From: Pacificispira sp002696645 | Lineage (GTDB): Bacteria > Pseudomonadota > Alphaproteobacteria > UBA8366 > Aestuariispiraceae | NCBI RefSeq assembly: GCF_048892425.1 | Contig: NZ_JBLZHU010000002.1 | Span: 124,001-188,000 of the forward strand | Reading direction: 5' to 3' | DNA length: 64,000 nt | In this document: piece by piece, positions 32,362-41,302 of the stretch | How positions within the stretch are numbered: position 1 is the first letter of the stretch | Layout of the letters: each line of letters begins with the position of its first letter | Program-made: the position numbers and the translations under genes | The notes under the pieces: model-generated | Told to the model about the DNA's origin: nothing | Seen by the model: only the letters and a program-made list of their open reading frames with translations | The model's database searches: none

Positions 32362-33449
32362 GCAAAATCCCCGGCCTGTGCCAGAATTTCGCCCTGGCGA
32401 CCCACGATCAGAATATCGATAGGGGTCGCCCCCGCGCTTGCCAAGGCGACATCTCTGGCATGTCGGGCGACAGCCTGCGCAATCGGGACGTCGGCCTGAA
32501 GACATAACGACAAGGCCTCCGCCCCGGTATTTGCCCCGGAAATCCGATCTTGCAGCGCCGGATCGGCCCCCAGCTTGCCGGCCAAATCGGCCAACCGGAT
32601 CAGATCCAGCGCGCTGCGGGATGAATGCAGATCCAGGTTTCCCTGGGCCAGCTTTGCCAGTTTGGCGAACCCCCCTGCAATCGTAACCCGGGGCAGCGGA
32701 TTGCGGCGCAGATATTTCAGCATACCGCCCGCAAAATCGCCCATATCCAGTGTGGCTTCCAACGGCAGATTAAACAGGGTTCGGGCAACATCTTCCGAGG
32801 TTTTGCCCGTCGCCGCAGCCACATGGGGCATGGCATTGGCCCGCGCGACATCAATGCCGCGATGGATGGAATGGATCCAGGCGCTACAGGAATAGGGGAT
32901 CACGACCCCCGTTGTGCCCAGCACAGACAAACCCCCGATAATCCCAAGCCTTGGGTTCCAGGTCTTCCGGGCCAGCTCTTCACCACCCGGGATCGAAATT
33001 TCGACAACCAGGTCCAGCGTATCCTGTGGATCAATCAACACAGCGCGCAAATTGGTTTCAATGATCTCGCGGGGTTTTGGATTTATTGCAGGCTGCCCAG
33101 GCGGGATCGGCAGGCCAGGTTTCGTTACCATGCCAACACCCTTACCGGCCCGAAACTGCAGGCCAGTGCCCGCATCGCCGAACCGGACCGTGGCACGGAT
33201 CGTCGCACCATGGGTCACATCAGGATCGTCCCCTGCATCCTTGACCACAGCGGCCCAGGCGCAGTCCGTGTCCCGCCCAGCCTCTATGAGATCGAAAACC
33301 GGGCATTGCCCCTTGGGCAGGATGATGCCAATTTTTGTTGGTATCGGACCGCCGCATAACATGCCAAAAGCCGCGCGTGCCGCCGCAGCAGCACAGGCCC
33401 CGGTTGTCCAGCCGGAGCGCAATCGAATATCGTCGGGCTTGCGTGTCAT
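32358..33449 (-). CDS. cbiD: Cobalt-precorrin-5B C1-methyltransferase
   Basis: CbiD is specific to the oxygen-independent cobalamin route and methylates C1 after ring contraction. The protein has 363 residues. It has the family start LRSGWTTGACAAAAARAA, then DAGDDPDVTHGA, the glycine-rich KGVGMVTKPGLPIPPGQPAINP and LGIIGGLSVLGTTGVVIPYS. It further has DMGDFAGGMLKYLRR and VTIAGGFAKLAKLAQG. It is divergent from cobA, with only 104 bases between the two starts. Confidence 0.95.
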   Translation of the reverse strand: MTRKPDDIRLRSGWTTGACAAAAARAAFGMLCGGPIPTKIGIILPKGQCPVFDLIEAGRDTDCAWAAVVKDAGDDPDVTHGATIRATVRFGDAGTGLQFRAGKGVGMVTKPGLPIPPGQPAINPKPREIIETNLRAVLIDPQDTLDLVVEISIPGGEELARKTWNPRLGIIGGLSVLGTTGVVIPYSCSAWIHSIHRGIDVARANAMPHVAAATGKTSEDVARTLFNLPLEATLDMGDFAGGMLKYLRRNPLPRVTIAGGFAKLAKLAQGNLDLHSSRSALDLIRLADLAGKLGADPALQDRISGANTGAEALSLCLQADVPIAQAVARHARDVALASAGATPIDILIVGRQGEILAQAGDFA

Positions 33450-33553
33450 AGCGCTTGGACTTTATAGGGTAGTGGTTTGGTTTGTCATTTCCATCCGGTA
33501 ATCATGTCGCGGGAGGAACAGGCAATCCTCTGTATAGGACTTATATTAGAGCA

Positions 33554-34390
33554 ATGAAACGAGAACTGTTAGACGATCTGCCACGATTTGAGCCCGGATG
33601 GGTGTGGCTTGTCGGGGCCGGGCCGGGCGATCCGGGCCTGTTGACCTTGCATGGCGTGAATGCGCTGCGCCAGGCCGATGTGATTGTTTATGACGCGCTG
33701 GTCGATCAGCGCATTCTGGACCATGCGCCAGGTACGGCGGAAATGGTCTATGCGGGCAAGCGGGGCGGACGCCCCAGCCCGACACAGCGGTCGATCTCTT
33801 TGCGTTTGATTGAATTCGCGCGCCAGGGTAAGCGGGTTCTGCGCCTGAAAGGCGGCGATCCGTTCGTATTTGGTCGCGGCGGCGAAGAGGCCCTGACCTT
33901 GACCGGGGCTGGAATTCCCTTCCGCATCGTGCCAGGCGTAACGGCCGGGATCGGGGGATTGGCCTATGCCGGTATTCCCGCGACCCATCGCGATACCAAT
34001 TCATCCGTTACTTTCATCACCGGCCATTCCATGACAGGCGAGGTTCCCGATACGTTGAACTGGCCCGCCCTGGCGACAGGCGCACCGGTGATCGTCCTTT
34101 ACATGGCCGTCAAACATATGGGCCGGATTGCAGAGCGGTTGATAGAGGGCGGACGCGATCCGATGGATGCCGTCGCCTTTGTGTCCAAGGCCGCGACCGA
34201 CGATATGACGGTCACAGAATGCACCTTGCAAGAAGCGGGAGAGGTCGCCAAAGGCGTCGAACCCCCTGCCGTCATCGCCATTGGTCCGGTCGTGCGTTTG
34301 CGCAGCGCCTTGGACTGGATGGGGCATATCAAGGATGGTCGCGTGCTGAATCCGGACCCGCTGGGCCAGGGTCGGGAAGAGGCCGGTTGA
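33554..34390 (+). CDS. cobA: Uroporphyrinogen-III C-methyltransferase
   Basis: This enzyme adds methyl groups at C2 and C7 of uroporphyrinogen III to give precorrin-2, the branch point to cobalamin and sirohaem. The protein has 278 residues. ATG 33554 gives the normal start before VWLVGAGPGDPGLLTLHG. VIVYDALVD, VYAGKRGGRPSPTQ, VLRLKGGDPFVFGRGGEEAL and IVPGVTAGIGGLAYAGIP are all diagnostic. The chain is the single-function short form, without the CysG dehydrogenase/ferrochelatase part. The next gene starts within its stop codon. Confidence 0.95.
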   Translation: MKRELLDDLPRFEPGWVWLVGAGPGDPGLLTLHGVNALRQADVIVYDALVDQRILDHAPGTAEMVYAGKRGGRPSPTQRSISLRLIEFARQGKRVLRLKGGDPFVFGRGGEEALTLTGAGIPFRIVPGVTAGIGGLAYAGIPATHRDTNSSVTFITGHSMTGEVPDTLNWPALATGAPVIVLYMAVKHMGRIAERLIEGGRDPMDAVAFVSKAATDDMTVTECTLQEAGEVAKGVEPPAVIAIGPVVRLRSALDWMGHIKDGRVLNPDPLGQGREEAG

Positions 34391-35718
34391 GCGTCACGTC
34401 CAGAACACCTGGCCTGATCCTCGCCGCACCAGCGTCTGGCAGTGGCAAGACAACCATATCCCTGGCCCTGATGCGCGCCTTTCATCGCCAAGGACTGCGC
34501 GTGGCACCGGCCAAGATCGGGCCTGACTATATCGATCCCGGATTTCACAGCGCTGCCTGTGCGCGACAATCATTGTCACTGGATGCCTGGGCCATGCGCC
34601 CTGAAACCCGCGCGACGCTGCGCGCGGCCCTGTGCCAAGACAGTGATCTGATTATCGCAGAAGGGGTCATGGGCCTATTTGACGGGGCGGCAGATGGATC
34701 AGGCTCGACGGCGGATATCGCGGCAGAAACCGGTTGGCCAGTTATCCTGATCGTTGATGTCGCGGGGCAGGCGGCGTCTGCTATTGCGACGCTGCGCGGC
34801 TTTGCCACCCATCGCAGTGATATTCAAATTGCTGGCGTATTGTTCAATCGTGTGGGCGGGGATCGCCATCACCATCTGTTGAAGCAGGCATTGGCCGATA
34901 GCGATCTTTCTATCCCCTGTCTGGGATACCTGCCACGGGAAGCTGGCCTGACCTTGAAATCCAGGCATTTGGGTCTGGTTCAGGCACAGGAACGCACCGA
35001 TCTTGAGGCCATTCTGAATCGGGCTGCGGATTGGATTACCAAGCATGCGGATATGGAAGGGCTGCGCCGCGTGGCGCAATCCGGGACGGTCGCACCAACA
35101 CCAACAGACACAATCTGCTTACCGCCCCTGGGTCAACGCATTGCCGTCGCGCAAGACACTGCTTTTGCCTTCTGCTACCCCCATTTGCTGGCAGCCTGGC
35201 GACGGGCTGGGGCCGACATCCTGCCGTTCAGCCCCCTGGCGAATGAAGCCCCGACCGCTGATGCGGATGCGGTATATCTGCCCGGCGGCTATCCGGAGCT
35301 TCATGCGGGTCAATTGGCCCGCAATCAGCATTTCCTGACCGGTCTGCGCGATGCTGCCGGGCGCGGCTGCTGTATTTTCGGGGAATGCGGGGGCTATATG
35401 GTTCTGGGTGAGAGCCTGACTGACGCGGATGGTACGCCGCATCAGATGGCAGGGTTGTTGCCGCTGCGCACCAGTTTCGAAAGCCGTCGTCTGCATTTGG
35501 GCTATCGCCGCGCCTCAGTACTGTCGGACAACGCGCCCTGGGGCAAAGGAACCCAGCTGGCCGGCCACGAATTCCACTATGCAACGACCCAGTATGAGGG
35601 GGCGGCCCAGCCCTTATTCCAAATGCAGGACGCCTTGGGTGAAAATGCCGCAGCTGTTGGTTTATCAATTGGAAATGTGTGCGGTTCCTTTCTGCATCTG
35701 ATAGACACGGCCTCATGA
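34387..35718 (+). CDS. cbiA: Cobyrinate a,c-diamide synthase
   Basis: CbiA (CobB) amidates the a and c side chains of cobyrinate with glutamine and ATP. The protein has 443 residues. The start is assigned to TTG 34387, which overlaps the cobA stop as TTGA; no ATG or GTG lies close before the nucleotide-binding loop LILAAPASGSGKTTISLAL. The ATPase part continues with KIGPDYIDPGFH and VMGLFDGAADGSGSTADIA. The C-terminal type-1 glutaminase part has CCIFGECGGYMVLGE with the active Cys, and GHEFHYATTQ. The rare start codon may keep its expression low relative to cobA. Confidence 0.93.
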   Translation: MSVTSRTPGLILAAPASGSGKTTISLALMRAFHRQGLRVAPAKIGPDYIDPGFHSAACARQSLSLDAWAMRPETRATLRAALCQDSDLIIAEGVMGLFDGAADGSGSTADIAAETGWPVILIVDVAGQAASAIATLRGFATHRSDIQIAGVLFNRVGGDRHHHLLKQALADSDLSIPCLGYLPREAGLTLKSRHLGLVQAQERTDLEAILNRAADWITKHADMEGLRRVAQSGTVAPTPTDTICLPPLGQRIAVAQDTAFAFCYPHLLAAWRRAGADILPFSPLANEAPTADADAVYLPGGYPELHAGQLARNQHFLTGLRDAAGRGCCIFGECGGYMVLGESLTDADGTPHQMAGLLPLRTSFESRRLHLGYRRASVLSDNAPWGKGTQLAGHEFHYATTQYEGAAQPLFQMQDALGENAAAVGLSIGNVCGSFLHLIDTAS

Positions 35719-36194
35719 CGCTGCCGGACCAACCCTTTTGGAAGACCAAATCGCTTGCGGATATGAACCGCATCGAATGGGAAAGCCTGTGCGATGGCTG
35801 TGGTCAGTGCTGTTTGCACAAAATGCAGGACATGGATAACGATGATTATTACATCACCGATATTGCCTGCACGCTTTTGGACTGTTCGACGGCGCAATGT
35901 GGCGATTATGCCAACCGTTTCACCCATGTCCCCGACTGTGTGCAGCTGACGCCGAAAAAGGTTTATGAAATCGACTGGCTGCCTGAAACCTGCGCCTATC
36001 GGCTGGTTGCGGAAGGCCAGGATCTGGCTTGGTGGCATCCACTTGTATCCGGGTCACGCGAAACCGTGCATCAGGCTGGCATATCCGTAAAGGACGCAGC
36101 CGTGCCGGGCGATCCGACCCCGGAAGAAATGGCGGATCGGATTCAGCACACGATGGCGGCGCGCCCCTGTCGCCCCCCGCACAAAAGGCGATAA
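35715..36194 (+). CDS. UPF0260 / YcgN-type cysteine-cluster protein
   Basis: The protein has 159 residues and overlaps the cbiA stop (ATGA). It has the family opening FWKTKSLADMNRIEWESLCDGCGQCCLHKM with a CxxCxxCC cluster, followed by further Cys in IACTLLDCSTAQCGDY and VPDCVQLTP. The Cys pattern suits binding of zinc or an iron-sulfur cluster. The function of UPF0260 is unknown; in many genomes it has no fixed neighbours, so its place at the end of the cobalamin unit may be a chance coupling. Confidence 0.9.
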   Translation: MTLPDQPFWKTKSLADMNRIEWESLCDGCGQCCLHKMQDMDNDDYYITDIACTLLDCSTAQCGDYANRFTHVPDCVQLTPKKVYEIDWLPETCAYRLVAEGQDLAWWHPLVSGSRETVHQAGISVKDAAVPGDPTPEEMADRIQHTMAARPCRPPHKRR

Positions 36195-36212
36195 AGCCTG
36201 AAGCAATGGACG

Positions 36213-37322
36213 TTACGCGAGGGACGCGAGGACTTCTGTCAGTCGTTCTCCGAAGATCTTTCGGTCCTGTTGGGTCCCGACCGTAACCCGGATGCACCGA
36301 TCCAGGGGGGCAACGCCTGGCATCCGCACGAAAACGCCGCGCGCATCCAATTCTTTCAGCACTGTGCGGGCATAATCCCCATCGCGCCCCATATCGATGG
36401 CAACAAAATTTGTCGCCGATGGCAGGGCTGTCAGCCCCAGACCCTTGGCGATGGCGTAGATCTCGTCTCTGCCCCGGGCAACTTCCTGACAGACGGACTG
36501 AACAAAGGACAGGTCCTGTAAGGATGCCAGGGCGGCAACCTGGGCCAGGCGATTATTCTCAAAATGGTTGCGAACCTTGTTCAGGCCGGTAATCAGGTCC
36601 TTATGGGCGATTGTGTATCCTATACGTAAACCTGCCATGCCGTGGGCCTTTGAAAAGGTCCGCATGCGCAGCACTTTTGGATTGGCTGGATCCAGCGCCG
36701 GCGCGGTGCCATCCGGGGCGAAATCGATATAGGCCTCGTCCAAGACCAGAACGCAGCCATCGGGGATGCGATCAATCAACCGCTGGATCGTCCCGGCATC
36801 ATACCAGGTCCCCATCGGGTTATCAGGATTTGCGAAATAGGCCAGGGGCGCGCCGGTTTCCTTTATTTCGGCGATCAAGGCATCCGGGTCTTCTGCATCG
36901 TCGCGATAGGGAATTGTTTTCAGGGCGGCCCCGAACCCTGTCACATGATAGTTGAAGGTTGGATAGGCCCCGGCAGACGTCACAACCGCTGCACCGGGCC
37001 CTGCCAGGATTCGAACGACATTGCCCAAAAGGGCGTCAATCCCGGCCCCAATCAGAATCTCATCGGGGTCGACGCCATGATGATCCGCCAGCGCCGCCCG
37101 CAACGGCCAGCTGAGCGAATCCCCATACCAGGCGCTGCGGGGCGCTTCCTCAATCACTGCTGCGATGGCCTTGGGGGACATGCCAAAAGCGCTTTCATTC
37201 GCACCAATCCGGGCATCAAAGGGCTTGCCCCGCTGGCGCTCCAGCGTTTCCGGCCCGATAAAGGGAATTGCGGCGGGCAGGCTGTCGACCAGGGGCGTGA
37301 AAGGGATCGTCTTCTGAGACAT
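36213..37322 (-). CDS. PLP-dependent aminotransferase, HisC-like
   Basis: The protein has 369 residues with the fold-type I class I/II aminotransferase pattern. ANESAFGMSP, the PDNPMGTWY substrate loop, LVLDEAYIDFAP (Asp195, Tyr198), and the Schiff-base Lys225 in RTFSKAHGMAGLRIGY are present. The end has RMPGVAPLDRCIRVTVGT with the carboxylate-binding Arg. This is closest to histidinol-phosphate aminotransferases and their paralogues (aromatic amino acid transaminases). CobD-type threonine-phosphate decarboxylases share the fold, and the nearby cobalamin genes make that a possibility, but I see no specific CobD feature. Confidence 0.85.
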   Translation of the reverse strand: MSQKTIPFTPLVDSLPAAIPFIGPETLERQRGKPFDARIGANESAFGMSPKAIAAVIEEAPRSAWYGDSLSWPLRAALADHHGVDPDEILIGAGIDALLGNVVRILAGPGAAVVTSAGAYPTFNYHVTGFGAALKTIPYRDDAEDPDALIAEIKETGAPLAYFANPDNPMGTWYDAGTIQRLIDRIPDGCVLVLDEAYIDFAPDGTAPALDPANPKVLRMRTFSKAHGMAGLRIGYTIAHKDLITGLNKVRNHFENNRLAQVAALASLQDLSFVQSVCQEVARGRDEIYAIAKGLGLTALPSATNFVAIDMGRDGDYARTVLKELDARGVFVRMPGVAPLDRCIRVTVGTQQDRKIFGERLTEVLASLA

Positions 37323-37641
37323 TGGATTAAGGTCCTCATGCGATGCTGGATTATTCGGGTTCTTCTGTCAGAAATGGCGAGGTTTTGGAAGGCCGTCGGC
37401 TTTGTTATGGCATTTTGGCGGGTTGAGTTGGAACCGAACCCGCTCTATGACGACAAATGTAGTTAGGATCAAGGCTAGACCCCCTAGATATTGGGTCTAA
37501 ATTGGGTATAAGGCCCAAAAATGAGGAAGAGGCCAAAATTATAGGCATGAAACCTAATTTATGAGTCAAAACACCTAGGATAATCCCTCTTTTCCACCGA
37601 CCAGAATGGCGGAAAAGAGGGAAACATCCTCCGTTACCGGG
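37323..37641. other. Intergenic stretch with two hairpins, no gene seen
   Basis: These 319 bases lie between the start of the aminotransferase gene (minus) and the end of the quinone oxidoreductase gene (minus). The middle part is fairly A+T-rich and rich in short purine runs. TAGACCC (37476-37482) can pair with GGGTCTA (37493-37499), and a stronger hairpin lies at 37585-37621. No convincing coding frame, tRNA or known operator was seen; the promoter of the aminotransferase gene presumably lies here. Confidence 0.6.
37585..37621 (-). terminator. Probable transcription end hairpin after the quinone oxidoreductase gene
   Basis: The arms CCCTCTTTTCC (37585-37595) and GGAAAAGAGGG (37611-37621) pair perfectly over 11 bases, and further CC/GG pairs follow after one mismatch. 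The hairpin starts 21 bases beyond the stop of the minus-strand gene ending at 37642. There is no long T-run after it on the minus strand, so efficient intrinsic termination is not certain; a role in 3'-end protection is equally possible. Confidence 0.55.
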
Positions 37642-38613
37642 TCAGACGACGAAAATTGTTGATCCGGTTGTCTTTCGGGCTTCCAGATCCTTATGCGCCT
37701 GAACCGCATCCGCCAGCGCATAGCGCTGATTGATTTCAATCTTCAGGCCCTTGCCAACCGCATCGAACAAGGCCGTTGCGGATTCCACCAAGTCTTCCCG
37801 GCTGGCGGTATAGGTCATCAGGGTGGGGCGCGTCATAAACAGCGATCCCTTGGCCGACAGAACGCCCAGATTGAAATTCTCAATCGGACCAGAGGCGGCG
37901 CCAAAAGAAACGAACAAACCGCGAGGCTTCAAAGAATCCAGCGATCCGTCCAGGGTGGACTTCCCAACACCATCATAGACGACAGGCACACCCGCGCCGT
38001 CCGTGATTTCACGAACCTTCTTGGCCACATCTTCCTTGTTATAATAAATGATATGATCGCAGCCATGGGCCTTGGCTTGTTCGGCCTTTTCTTCGGATCC
38101 AACCGTGCCGATCACCGTTGCGCCAATTTGTTTGAGCCATTGACAGGCGATCAGACCGACGCCCCCGGCGGCGGCCTGGAACAGAACCGTATCGCCTTTC
38201 TTCACCGGATAGGTTCGGCGCAAAAGATATTCCACCGTCATGCCCTGCAGCATCATCCCGGCGGCCTTTTCCGTGCTGATGCTGTCTGGCAATTTGATCA
38301 GGCGATGCCAGGGAATCAGTCGCTCGCTGGCATAGGCACCAATGGGCGGTGCGGCATAGGCAACACGATCGCCCGGTTTGAACGCATCAACGCCGTCGCC
38401 AACCGCATCCACGATACCGGCGGCTTCCAGACCAATCGTAAAGGGCGTGGGCATAGGATACGCCCCGGTGCGGTGATAGGTATCGATGTAGTTCAGACCC
38501 ACGAAATCCTGCTTCAGGCGAACTTCCCCGGCGCCGGGATCACCAACGGTAACATCTTCATAAGCCATCACTTCCGGTCCACCGACACCATGAACCCGTA
38601 CTGCTTTTGCCAT
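37642..38613 (-). CDS. qorA: NADPH:quinone oxidoreductase (zinc-free medium-chain dehydrogenase)
   Basis: The protein has 323 residues from ATG 38613 (MAKAVRVHGVGGPEVM). The family pattern is clear: VGLNYIDTYHRTGAYP, PFTIGLEAAGIVDAVGDGV, GDRVAYAA, the nucleotide-binding VLFQAAAGGVGLIACQWLKQIGA and VVYDGVGKSTLDGSLDSLKPRG. It lacks the zinc-binding cysteines, as expected. It transfers electrons from NADPH to quinones in the cytosol. It is followed on the same strand by the hairpin at 37585-37621. Confidence 0.93.
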   Translation of the reverse strand: MAKAVRVHGVGGPEVMAYEDVTVGDPGAGEVRLKQDFVGLNYIDTYHRTGAYPMPTPFTIGLEAAGIVDAVGDGVDAFKPGDRVAYAAPPIGAYASERLIPWHRLIKLPDSISTEKAAGMMLQGMTVEYLLRRTYPVKKGDTVLFQAAAGGVGLIACQWLKQIGATVIGTVGSEEKAEQAKAHGCDHIIYYNKEDVAKKVREITDGAGVPVVYDGVGKSTLDGSLDSLKPRGLFVSFGAASGPIENFNLGVLSAKGSLFMTRPTLMTYTASREDLVESATALFDAVGKGLKIEINQRYALADAVQAHKDLEARKTTGSTIFVV

Positions 38614-38709
38614 ATTGAATACTCCCCATCTAATTGGATAAATTGCTGAATTTCTGGTTAAACCTAGTGTGCCACGCGGGCTGCGCCAAGCCTTATCACC
38701 GCAGAGCAA

Positions 38710-40737
38710 TCACCCCACTTGTGCCTTTAAATGCGCGGTGATCGCTTCTGGCGTCACCAGGGGCAGGGAACACACCGGCCCGGCACAGATATAGGCGGCC
38801 GGCCTGCCATCGACCAACCCCTTGCCGCTGGCTGGATGATCAGGCGGCAGATCAATCCCGGGTTCGATCACAGTTATCAATCGATCCGCCAATGGAACAT
38901 TGCGCGCGGCCTGCTGCAACGCATCGAGGGCCGGATCTCCCGATGTGCCAACCAGCACGATCTGGAGTCCCGACTGCAACAACATCGCGCCATCGATCAG
39001 AGTGGAATAGGGGAAGAAATTGCGTTCCATTTCCCCGGAAAAGGCGGTGACGATTTCTTCTGCACGCGACTGATACTGGGTGTTACCCGTCAGCCAATAT
39101 AATTTCACCAGCACCGATACCAGAACCCCATTGCCGGAAGGCGTGGCGTTATCTCCCGCTGATTTGGTCCGCACAACCAGGGCTTCGGCATCATCGGGCG
39201 TCAGAAAATAGGCCCCACCCTCCGTATCATGATAGTGCAGGTCCAGAATTTCGGCCCAATTCTGGGTATGAGATAGATATTTCTGGTCTTCGGTTGCCTC
39301 CAGCAAAGCCAAGGCCGCCCGCATCATGGCGGCATAATCATCCAATGTCGCGGTATGTCTGGCACGCCCAACCCGGAAGCTGTGGCGTAATCTGGAATCT
39401 TGTGACATTGGACCCGTGATGAAATCAAAGGCCTGCCTTGCCGCCGTCACCCATTCCGGTTGATCAAAGATGCGACCGGCATTGGCGAAGGCTGCAATGG
39501 TCATGCCGTTCCAATCCGTCAGAACCTTGTCATCCTTTAGGGGCGGCACCCGCTTTTCACGTTCAGCAAACAGTATGGCCCGCAAGGGTGCCAAACGCGC
39601 TTCCTGTTCTTCCGTGACCGGTTCGGAAAGGGGAAGGCGGTTCAGAATTGTCTTTCCTTCCCAGTTGCCTTGAGGCGATACGTCATAGATCTGTTTGAAG
39701 AACGCCGCCTGGTCCCCCAGCAGGGAGTCTATTTCTGTCGCATCCCAGACATAGAACTTTCCCTCTTCACCCTCACTATCGGCATCACGGGCGGCGGCAA
39801 AAGCCCCTTCAGGGGTCGTCATATCGGTACGCAGCCAGAAAATAGTCTCCTCCACACGGCGCTTGAACAGGGCATCACCCGTCTCCAGCCAGCACAGGCA
39901 TAACAGATCCAGAAGCTGTGCATTGTCATACAGCATCTTTTCGAAATGCGGGATCAACCAGGCGCGGTCAACCGTGTAGCGGGCAAAGCCACCTCCCAGA
40001 TGATCATAAATGCCACCCTCACACATTTTGCGCATTGTGTGCAGGACGGCCTGCTTGAAAGCATTTCCGGACGGGCTGCGTTCTCCGGCCGCCCAAAGTT
40101 GGCGCAGCAAAGAGGGCTGTGGGAATTTGGGTGCATCTCCGATGCCGCCATGAACCGTGTCCATCGCCTCCAGAAGGCGCAGGGCGATCCCGTCTGCCGT
40201 ATCCTGATCGATCATGCCACCGGACTTTGGGGATGCCAATTGCGCCAGACCGGTGCGCAGGGCATCGACATTCTGTCCCACCCTGTCTGGGGCCTCATGA
40301 TATGTCTTTGAGATTGCCGACAAGACCTGGGTGAATCCGGCACGCCCCCATTTCTCGTCGGGAGGGAAGTAGGTGCCGCCCCAGAAAGGGTCCCCATCCG
40401 GGGTCAGAAACATCGTCAGGGGCCATCCGCCTTGTTGGCCCAACATGCTCAATGCAGACTGATAAATTGTATCAATATCCGGGCGTTCTTCCCGGTCCAC
40501 CTTGATGTTAATGAAAAGCCTGTTCATCTGATCTGCGATATCTGGATTTTCAAAGCTTTCATGCGCCATAACATGGCACCAATGACAGGCCGCATAGCCG
40601 ACGGACAACAGGATCGGTTTGTTCTGGGCCTTAGCCTCCGCCAGGGCGTCCGGACCCCAGGCGCGCCAATGGACCGGGTTATCCTTGTGTTGCAGAAGAT
40701 AAGGACTGGTTTCCTGGTTCAACATATTGGCAGACAT
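38710..40737 (-). CDS. DUF255 thioredoxin-domain protein (YyaL/SSP411 family)
   Basis: The protein has 675 residues from ATG 40737 (MSANMLNQETSPYLLQHKDNP). The N-terminal thioredoxin-like domain carries the family hallmark SVGYAACHWCHVMAHESF and VDREERPDIDTIYQ. The remainder, an (alpha/alpha)6-barrel like that of glucosamine epimerases, has GGIYDHLGGGFARYTVDRAWLIPHFEKMLYDNAQLL and LTDWNGMTIAAFA. The function of this widespread family is poorly known; a redox or sugar-related role is suggested by the folds. An in-frame extension towards 40977 runs through the tandem repeats and is not conserved-looking. Confidence 0.9.
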   Translation of the reverse strand: MSANMLNQETSPYLLQHKDNPVHWRAWGPDALAEAKAQNKPILLSVGYAACHWCHVMAHESFENPDIADQMNRLFINIKVDREERPDIDTIYQSALSMLGQQGGWPLTMFLTPDGDPFWGGTYFPPDEKWGRAGFTQVLSAISKTYHEAPDRVGQNVDALRTGLAQLASPKSGGMIDQDTADGIALRLLEAMDTVHGGIGDAPKFPQPSLLRQLWAAGERSPSGNAFKQAVLHTMRKMCEGGIYDHLGGGFARYTVDRAWLIPHFEKMLYDNAQLLDLLCLCWLETGDALFKRRVEETIFWLRTDMTTPEGAFAAARDADSEGEEGKFYVWDATEIDSLLGDQAAFFKQIYDVSPQGNWEGKTILNRLPLSEPVTEEQEARLAPLRAILFAEREKRVPPLKDDKVLTDWNGMTIAAFANAGRIFDQPEWVTAARQAFDFITGPMSQDSRLRHSFRVGRARHTATLDDYAAMMRAALALLEATEDQKYLSHTQNWAEILDLHYHDTEGGAYFLTPDDAEALVVRTKSAGDNATPSGNGVLVSVLVKLYWLTGNTQYQSRAEEIVTAFSGEMERNFFPYSTLIDGAMLLQSGLQIVLVGTSGDPALDALQQAARNVPLADRLITVIEPGIDLPPDHPASGKGLVDGRPAAYICAGPVCSLPLVTPEAITAHLKAQVG

Positions 40738-40765
40738 AACTACTCCTAACGGTCGCGATGGCCTA

Positions 40766-40791
40766 TTGTGCCTTTGTGTTGTGCCTTTGTG
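40766..40791. repeat. Two tandem copies of a 13-bp sequence
   Basis: TTGTGCCTTTGTG occurs twice in direct succession (40766-40778 and 40779-40791), followed by a small GTTGTGGGCAACAAC palindrome. The reverse strand reads CACAAAGGCACAA, a module similar in style to the CGCAAAGG pieces that bound the GxxExxY cassette. It lies in the leader of the DUF255 gene. Confidence 0.8.
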
Positions 40792-40863
40792 GCGTTGTGG
40801 GCAACAACCCCGGTCTCTTGCACAGGTGCTGTCCCTTGTACATAAGGGGAAGGGGCGAATTCT

Positions 40864-40931
40864 CCAAGGTAAAGTCTGGTCCAAGGTAAAGTCTGGCCCA
40901 AGGTAAAGTCTGGCCCAAGGTAAAGTCTGGC
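40864..40931. repeat. Four perfect tandem copies of a 17-bp unit in a divergent promoter region
   Basis: CCAAGGTAAAGTCTGGY is repeated four times without a gap (units start at 40864, 40881, 40898 and 40915); only the last base differs in the first copy. The array lies between the divergent starts of the DUF255 gene (40737) and the DUF6489 gene (40980), where it could bind a regulator at helical intervals of about 1.6 turns. It may also be a neutral slippage repeat. Confidence 0.92.
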
Positions 40932-40979
40932 AGTTTTGATTTGCTGTTGTATCATGAGCGCAAACGCGGGAGAGCATAG

Positions 40980-41240
40980 ATGAAAATCACTGTCGATATT
41001 GATTGCACCCCGGATGAAGCCCGGAAGTTCCTGGGTCTTCCTGATGTCACCCCGATGCAGGAAGCCCTGATGAAGCAAGTTCAGGAACGCATGGAGGCGA
41101 ATCTGAAAGCGCTGGAACCGGAGGCTTTGTTCCAGACCTGGCTTCCAGCTGGGCTGCAGGGGATGGAGCAATTACAAAAGATGTTCTGGGCCCAAATGGC
41201 CAGCACTTCGAAAGACCCGTCTTCAGGCGATAAGGGCTGA
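40980..41240 (+). CDS. DUF6489-family small protein
   Basis: The protein has 86 residues. It begins MKITVDIDCTPDEARKFLGLPDVTPMQEALMKQVQERMEANL and has a middle with EALFQTWLPAGLQGMEQLQKMFW, the pattern of the alphaproteobacterial DUF6489 family, whose role is unknown. The Met/Gln-rich amphipathic helices resemble phasin-like or helical scaffold proteins. It lies 62 bases ahead of mnmE in the same direction. Confidence 0.85.
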   Translation: MKITVDIDCTPDEARKFLGLPDVTPMQEALMKQVQERMEANLKALEPEALFQTWLPAGLQGMEQLQKMFWAQMASTSKDPSSGDKG

Positions 41241-41302
41241 CGTAAGCATCACCCACGCTGCCAGGCCCTGAACAATAGCGACAACAGGCGAGCACCTCTT
41301 CA

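Noticed and set aside
33450..33553. Possible cobalamin riboswitch between cbiD and cobA
   Set aside because: The gap is 104 bases, too short for the known element, and none of its conserved segments was found.
36213..37322. CobD (threonine-phosphate decarboxylase) as the identity of the aminotransferase
   Set aside because: The fold is shared, but the motifs are closer to HisC-type enzymes and the gene is convergent with the cobalamin unit, not part of it.
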